Of a stretch of DNA of 64,000 nt, positions 57,992 through 64,000 are shown piece by piece. The DNA is taken from the NCBI GenBank assembly GCA_025200525.1, contig CM045761.1, forward strand, positions 95,766,182 through 95,830,181, given 5' to 3'. Origin of the DNA: Camellia lanceoleosa. Lineage: Eukaryota > Streptophyta > Magnoliopsida > Ericales > Theaceae. The stretch's first letter is position 1; each line of letters begins with the position of its first letter. The position numbers were made by a program, and so were the translations under genes. The notes under the pieces were generated by a model that saw only the letters and a list, made by a program, of their open reading frames with translations, was not told the origin of the DNA and did no database searches.

Positions 57992-58457
57992 ATATGGATT
58001 TGGGGTAACTGATGTGCACTATGTGCAATAACTACTGATATGTGGCCTATTGGGCCCATTTTGAGACCCATTTAATTATCCGAAATGTTTAGTCTTTAGT
58101 GTATATTGAGTAGAACATCCCTATAAAAAATTAAATTACTTGGACACTGATAATCCTTTCATCAAATCATATTTGTATTGAATGATAAGTATAATTTGAA
58201 GTATAAAACCAAATACAAATGTAATTTGATGAAAGGTCTATCAATGTTCAATCAATTTAATTTTTTATAAATATATTATACTTGATATATTCTATTTAAT
58301 AGGATTTAAGACTTGCATTGATTTGATTTATATTCTACTTAATATATTTTAAAATGTGAGGAATTTTAATTATTGAAATAGAATTTGAAATGGGCTCAAT
58401 AGGCCGCACAGTAATGGCTCTTACACATAGTGCACAATAACAACCCTAAATCCATAT
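57992..58457. mobile_element. Fold-back MITE, family E-like, copy 4
   Basis: The ends atatggatttggggt and accctaaatccatat are inverted. The next inward are gtgcactatgtg and cacatagtgcac. Long arms follow around a centre near 58195. Its ends resemble those of copy 3 (ttggggt and a block with tgtgca). Confidence 0.72.
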
Positions 58458-58666
58458 CTTTTAATGTATGTTTGTTGAAAAAATATTAGGTGAGAAAAAA
58501 AAAAAAGATTTTTGTCTTTCATCCTAATGAAAGAAAAAATCAAGAAAGAATTGTATTTTTTACTATCATATTGCATGAATAAAAAACAAAACATATGAGA
58601 AACGAATATGAGTAAATTTATTTTATTTTAAGGAAGATAATTTCATTCAGTTTAAATTTGGACGGA

Positions 58667-58985
58667 AAGGGACTGTTTTGATGATTCAAATCGTTTATTT
58701 TATCGAGCATTTCATATATTTCATCCATAAAATTATTAGGTCGATTCGATAATTGCAACTTGCTCAATTTATTGTTTTTGTCATTAAAAACTATACAACT
58801 TATGTTTTAAAAATACAATTGTCATCCAATTTTTTTAGTGAAAACACGGTAAATTGAACAAATTATAGTTATTGAATCGACTTTATTTTATTTTATTTTT
58901 CATTTTTTATAAATGAAATATACGAAATACACAATAAAATGAATAATTTAAATTATCAAAACGAGACTCGTGTAGATATCATGGG
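58667..58985. mobile_element. Fold-back MITE, family E-like, copy 5
   Basis: The left arm (ttttgatgattcaaatcgtt, cgagcatttcatatatttc) and right arm (gaaatatacgaaatac, aataatttaaattatcaaaa) are complementary about a centre near 58820. No frame. Confidence 0.6.
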
Positions 58986-59180
58986 CCCAAACAATCCCTC
59001 TAGTCTCTGGATTGGAGGGAATCTAATTCACAATCTTGATATCATGAAATATATGCAACTAATCAATTCTGTTTCTTACCAAAAAAAATTTTTGGTAAGA
59101 AATGAAACTACATCAATAAGAAAGGTGTGCGATAATTCATCAATAAATTTTTGGGTTTGGTTCTCCTAAGTGATCTCAAT

Positions 59181-59536
59181 TTGAGAGAGTATCCAGGTTT
59201 GGAAAGCTCGTTTTTGGACCAATTTCAGTGATTCTATCTATTCATTTTTAAGACTTATTGAGTAAATTATTTATGCAAAAAATTAAGATGATCGGACATC
59301 GATAGTTATATATTTGAATCGAATTTTGTATTTCAAAAATGAATGATTATTTTTAAAATTATAGTTGTCGTCCATTTTTTAAAACAAATATGATTCACAT
59401 ATATAATTATCAATATCTAATTATAATGATTTTTTTTTATAAAAATATTTTACTCAACAGATTTTAAAAAGTAAACAGTTAAAATTATTGAAATTGGTTT
59501 TAAAATAGACTTATCAAATCTAAACACTTTTTCAAA
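59181..59536. mobile_element. Fold-back MITE, family E, copy 6
   Basis: The left end gagagagtatccaggtttgg and right end atcaaatctaaacactttttc are inverted. The size (about 355 bp) and interior (gatcggacatcgatagttat) match copy 2 at 39491. Confidence 0.68.
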
Positions 59537-60010
59537 TTAAAATGATAACTTTTATACTTTGCAAAAAAAAAAAACATTGAAGCTAGAGTCTCTCTCTCCG
59601 TTTCTAACTATTTCTGGCCAAATCACTAAATCCAAATCGGCCTAGTCAAATATTTGACTAGCAAATTGCCGTTCAGCCCATAGATTACACCCAAGAGTTC
59701 TAATCTAATAGAACACTTCAAGCTGGTGTTCAAAAAATTAATAGAACACTACAAGCTGTGATGTGAGAGAACAATGCCAAAAAAAACTCTTTTCAACTAC
59801 CAAAGGTTTCATCTTCTCTTTCATATTTAAAAGCAAATAAATATTAGAAAACTTCATTACAACCGAAAGATACTGTACATGAAAAAGGGCCAAAAGAAAA
59901 CAAAAAAAACTGTTACAACTAGCTATACATCATATTACAATGTTTGCTCAACCCAAACATTTTTATAAAACAAAGCAACAAATAAATATGTGTGCATTTA
60001 TATGTTATGA

Positions 60011-60475
60011 AGTACCACACACTAATTAAAGTAATCTAAAGATCATAAATCTTTCATGATAAATTTCATGATCCCTAATTAGATTGACTTCTTGTAATAT
60101 TTACATATTTAAAGAAATTTCTTCCACATTCTTCGCCTCTGAACAAGTTTATAACCAAACCCCCCATAAATTTTTGCATACATCTATGTATTTATTCTAT
60201 TTTAATTTTTCTCAATTTTACTTTTACCTTAACACTGTCATCTAGAAGTGCCACACTTTTACCAGGACGCAGAACAGCCAACCTAACTATTTTAGTGTTT
60301 TCTCAACTTTACTTTTACCATCACTTTCATCTAGAAGAGCCGATCTAGCAACCTTCGTGGACTGCATAACCTTCTGAAATATATTTTTTTTAATGCATTT
60401 TTGTCTTCTTCCACTGTTACAAGGTTGTATATTAGCTTAAATACTATTTAAATTGTGTTATATGACATTTTAGTT
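60011..60475. other. AT-rich spacer, no gene
   Basis: Two related words (ttttctcaattttacttttacc and ttttctcaactttacttttacc) at about 60207 and 60298 mark a 90-bp local duplication with ctagaag(t/a)gcc. No frame. Confidence 0.45.
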
Positions 60476-60544
60476 TGTTAGGTTTTATTCTTGGCAATTT
60501 TGTTTGACAAGGATTTCTATAAGAAGTTGGTTTTTTTCCAAAAC

Positions 60545-61874
60545 TGTTGGACAATCTTCACTGTATTTAAAAGATTTAATTCTATTGTGTACAAAACAAC
60601 AGCTAGAATTTAAATAAATAAAGGAAATGAGAGAATATGTTTGATTACAAAAATCAAACTCGAAATAAAAATAAAAGATAAATAAATAAAAACATATTTT
60701 ATTTTGTTACAAAAAAAAAATTAAAATCTGATTTAAATAAATAATAAAACAGAATAATAAATTAAACAACTTACTTGATTAATTTCTTTGAATTATAATC
60801 TGATCAAGTCCGGTGTTTGACACTGTGTTCTTAATACAGATTCGTCCTCTCCACGGTGCTTTCAGAATTCGGACGTCTATCTCCCAGGATAAAATGATCT
60901 ACTACAAACAATAGCAGCACTACAAATTGTTTACCTAACGAACACACTAAGTGTTTATACTCTCTCTTTTAGAAATTAAATGTAGCAACATGAAGAGAAT
61001 GTTTTCAGAATTATGAAGGACGAAAAATTAGAGTACTAAATCCAAATGAGGGTTGTCCTATTTATAGATGTAATGGTGGCTGTAGGATTTGAATTGAACA
61101 GGTATGAAACCTGTTGGCTTTGAATTCAAACAGATCTGAATCTGTTGAATTATATTTCAAACAGATATCAAAAACGGGAAGGGCCCTGTTTGGGTGTGCG
61201 CTAATACCAAACCTGTTTATTTCCGGGAAAGGCCCTGTTTGGATGTACAATAAAACCAAACCAGTTTAATTTCGGGAAAGGCCTTGTTTGGATGTACAAT
61301 AAAACCAAACCAGTTTAATTTGAATTTATTTTACCAAAAACTAAAATTAAATTCAAATGTTTTTTGACCCAAAAAGATTAGTATTGGGCCGAACAAGCCC
61401 AATCCAATCTCATTCCACGCACCCGCGCCCAGGCCCAGGTGTAGCCGAGCCGGATGGCGGTGGCGGCGCGCGCGTGTGTGGTGATTTTTGAGTCCAATGG
61501 GTCTAGCCCATTTTGCCCATAACCTCTCCCTCTAAAACATTTGGGTACCCCTTGGGGCACACCCCAAATACCAAACCCATGCCTTATAAACCCTTTCAAA
61601 ACCTCCCACCAAATCAATGTGGGATAAGCCTTATTCAATACCTTTAAGGATTTTACACCAAAACTCCATTTCCATGGAGCATACTTTGGCTTCAATTTCC
61701 CATTCACTCGGTAATGGTTTTGAGCAACCAAATATACCATGTGAATCATAACGCGGCATAGAACGCATTACCACTTTGACCCGTGTAAATCGATGCACGG
61801 GGCCCACCTAAAAATTAGACCAAACCTAAGAAAAAATTCGAGTTTTACCCAGAATTTTATAACCATTTCCAACA
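60545..61874 (-). mobile_element. Solo LTR (about 1.33 kb) inserted in the LTR of element B
   Basis: The plus-strand termini TGTTGGAC and TTTCCAACA give TG...CA ends in either reading. The middle matches the reverse complement of the solo LTR at 49967, so this one is on the minus strand. It is longer because of three 49-bp tandem repeats (61175-61321) and a GC-rich segment (about 61417-61481). The flanks aaaac and attag do not form a clear target duplication, so the boundaries could be off by a few bases. Confidence 0.75.
61175..61321. repeat. Three 49-bp tandem repeats
   Basis: Units beginning cgggaaNggccNtgtttgg start at 61175, 61224 and 61273. The second and third differ by one base or so, while the first is more diverged. 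They lie inside the reversed solo LTR. Confidence 0.88.
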
Positions 61875-62490
61875 ATTAGGATTACTTTTGGATTTCTATA
61901 AGTAATTGGATTTCTTCCAAAACTAGGATTGCTTTGATTTTCTATAAGTAGTTGGTTTTCTCCTAAAACTAGAGTAATTCCTCCAGATCTTCTTGTTGGT
62001 TCTTAAGGTTTATATCTGGGGATATTTTGTTAGTTTTTTTTGATGTTTTATTGAGTATTCAACTCATGGTTTAAAAAGAGTACATTAAAGGTTTTGTTTG
62101 TTATATACAAGAGAGAGAGAGAGTTGTTCTTCGGTGGATTCTGAAGAATTCGAGCATGAAGCTTCGGTGGATTCTGGAGTGACTCATCGTAAAGACAATT
62201 CCGATGTGAAGACGGGGTTGGAAGTGGCACATAGAGGTTGGTTCAATTAGGCGTGGATTCGCTAGGTAATTGAGAGTATACCTGTGTAATTCCTTTAAAT
62301 CTTCTTAGTGGATTGTTTTGTGGCTGTTGCCCGTGATTTTTTAATCATAGTTGGAGGTGTCTAATTGTGGTTTTTTCACGTAAAATCGTTGTGTCGATTT
62401 GTCTTTGATTGTTTGATTGGGATTGTTATATTCTACTTAAAATTGGTACATAATCACAAATCAACATCTAGAGTTTCTAGATTTTTCAAT

Positions 62491-62502
62491 TGGTATCAAA
62501 GC
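62491..62502 (+). promoter_or_regulatory. Primer binding site of element B
   Basis: tggtatcaaagc starts 2 bp after the LTR, identical to that of element A (22886-22897). Confidence 0.8.
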
Positions 62503-62557
62503 TGGTCGTTCTATTTTTTTTAAAAAAATTCTTTTAGAATGAGATCTTGTTTGATTT

Positions 62558-63442
62558 GTGATAATGGATTCAATTCATGATGGAAATTCTATGGTTCGAC
62601 CATCCTTACTTGACGAATCCTCGGAGAGTGATGATGAAGAGCTTGAGCAAGCTTATGAAAAGTTGTATAAGGAGTCTCGTAACTTATTCAAATTAAATGA
62701 CAAACTCATAAAGAAACACAAAGCATGTGAAAGTGAGAATGTCAAATTTAAGGAGGAGATTTCCGAGGCCAGGATTGATGCCATCAAGATAGCTAATGAT
62801 CAACAAGCTCTTTGTGCAAAACTCTTGACTTGTGAGACAGAGAGGAATGAGCTATAGCAAATCTATGCAATATATGAAGAAAAGATTGAAAGTCTCGAGA
62901 TGTCTCAAGTTGCCTTGGAGGAGCTAATCATCAAGAAAGAGGAAGAACTCAAGTGTGTTATGGCTACCATTGGTCTTTGGAACAAAAGATCAAAGACTTT
63001 GGACAACATCATTGGGTCTCAACAAATTTGTTCTGACAAGAGTGGCATTGGTTTTGATGGTAAGAAAGAGCAAAAACAGAGTGCTTCTACATCTCATGAT
63101 ACAAGAACTTAAGGAAAGGGAAAACAAGAAATTCAACATAAGGATGGACTTCTCAAACTTTCTAGAGTTGGTAAGGTAAAAGAAAAGAAGGTACACCCTG
63201 TACACCCTATTTTTATTTGTCATCATTGTGGTATGCATGGTCATATTCGCCCTTATTGTTATAAGTTGCATGTGAGAGTATATTTGCCTAGACCTATGAA
63301 TAGGAAGTTGGAAACCAAGTCGAGACAGGTTCTCATTGAAAGCAAAGGGAACTGCAACGTCAAGACACCACCCAAAAACCGCAATGCTTACAACTTTGTT
63401 TATACTAAAGCGGTTTGGGTGAGAAAATTTGACTTGTGTTAA
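62558..63442 (+). pseudogene. Element B gag remnant with zinc knuckle
   Basis: Three open pieces in one frame (62558-62857, 62900-63112, 63233-63442) belong together. The first is acidic then coiled-coil (SLLDESSESDDEELEQAYEK, KLYKESRNLFKLNDK), as in the C-terminal half of many plant copia Gag proteins. The third is preceded in frame by a perfect CCHC knuckle, CHHCGMHGHIRPYC (63218-63259). Stops at 62855, 63110 and about 63177 break it. The N-terminal Gag half is not seen, so the element has an unusual or already deleted gag. The frame ends at 63442. Confidence 0.75.
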
Positions 63443-64000
63443 TCTGTTTATTTGTTTTAGTTTTTGGGTTTATGTGTGCTTGTTCGTTTTCTGACTTGTT
63501 TTGTTTAAAAAAAAAAAAAAATGTGTGCGTTTTCGTTTTTTTGTCTTACTTTGGTTAAGAAAAAAAAAATAAAAAAATAAAAAAAATCCAAAAAGATTTT
63601 CTTAGTATGGTTTTGCAAGCTTGAAATTTTTGAGTAGTTCTTGGTGCATATTGGAATTGATGAGAATATCCATTACATGTTAATATGTGTGTGCTTTTTG
63701 TGGTCATTACTCATTTTGGAGTGTGTGTTTTTTTATTATTATGTCTCATTTTGTACACACTCTTGAATTAGCAAATATCAGAGTCTTTCGCCTCAGTGAT
63801 TATTTTTTTCTATGGACTTTTGGCATGGTATCTTTTGTTTTTCTAGAGGAATTGACCTATACTAGCACATCATGGGTGATGTTGAGTCTCTTAACCACCT
63901 TCCATTTTTTAGCATTTCCATGGCTTTCCCTTCTATTCTTTGTAGTCCAGGCATGAGGAAAATGCTACCTCAGAGTCACCAACCAGGCCATCCTTATTAT
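63443..64000 (+). other. Post-gag interior of element B, shared with element A
   Basis: Non-coding in all frames I checked. From about 63590 to the window edge it matches 22995-23400 of element A (for example ttggtgcatattggaattga and ggaattgacctatactagca). The sequence continues past the window. Confidence 0.75.

Larger units (their letters stand above)
56778..60010. repeat. Segmental duplication, copy 2
   Basis: Direct repeat of 51008-54100, see that entry. The interior differs because three family-E fold-backs and others sit here, while copy 1 carries the Tourist, F and GC-rich MITEs. Neither copy has a coding frame I can support. Confidence 0.72.
60476..64000 (+). mobile_element. Element B: Ty1/copia-type element of the same family as A, truncated by the window
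   Basis: The LTR begins tgttaggttttattctt (60476) and ends gatttttca (62488). With its inserted solo LTR removed it is about 683 bp, close to the 739 bp of A. The primer site tggtatcaaagc lies at 62491-62502. It keeps a broken gag (62558-63442), absent from A, and then the block shared with A. The 3' LTR, if present, lies beyond 64000. Confidence 0.85.

Noticed and set aside
61378..61749. 123-codon minus-strand frame in GC-richer sequence
   Set aside because: Lies within the reversed solo LTR, with no recognisable domain.
1..64000. tRNA, rRNA or organellar insertions
   Set aside because: None recognised by eye. The tRNA-like words seen (tggtatcaaagc) are only primer sites of retroelements. 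A tRNAscan-SE run would settle it.

Overview
This window looks like a repeat-rich intergenic stretch of a higher-plant (eudicot, probably woody) nuclear genome. The evidence is AT-rich sequence, chromovirus-type Ty3/gypsy and Ty1/copia LTR retrotransposons with Met-tRNA-type primer sites, a PIF/Harbinger DNA transposon, many fold-back MITEs, and one plant-specific BURP-domain gene with a spliceosomal intron. I cannot name the species. I see no rRNA gene, tRNA gene, CRISPR array or organellar segment.

Layout. 1-3766: old LTR-type sequence with a hAT-like MITE (190-956) and a gypsy-type LTR end at 3766. 3864-27048: one Ty3/gypsy chromovirus (here D) whose two LTRs are 23 kb apart because three other insertions sit inside it. 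These are a non-coding large-LTR element (C, 6620-15132) in gag, a solo LTR (18959-21377) in the integrase region, and a gag-less element (A, 22145-25007) in the 3' LTR. Each nested insertion has a perfect 5-bp target-site duplication: gccga, gtgac and atact. D itself has a near-perfect one (acaac/acaat). D gag-pol is recognisable from gag to chromodomain but is broken by stops and frameshifts.

27049-38222: a minus-strand BURP-domain gene (BNM2/USPL1-like). Exon 2 (29722-30516) is intact, with the full four-CH signature. A likely signal-peptide exon 1 (38121-38183) lies 7.6 kb upstream. The intron between them holds a complete but decayed 5-kb Ty1/copia element (32420-37456, duplication aaccc). 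38223-41316: fold-back MITEs. 41317-48746: a 7.4-kb PIF/Harbinger element (duplication TTA) with a Myb-like ORF1, a DDE transposase and a third frame between them, all carrying stop codons. 48747-60475: AT-rich sequence with a solo LTR, about ten MITEs and a direct segmental duplication of about 3.2 kb. 60476-64000: the left part of an element of the same family as A (here B). It keeps gag remnants, has a reversed solo LTR inserted in its own LTR, and runs off the window.

The strongest unexplained signals are inside the gypsy LTRs. First, several diverged LTR families carry clusters of the 10-bp palindrome CGCTCGAGCG arranged as pairs separated by exactly 10 bp. Second, element C carries an array of hairpins whose arms change sequence from unit to unit while staying complementary, around a conserved core. 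The only gene likely to be functional in the host sense is the BURP gene; nearly everything else is mobile DNA or its remains.
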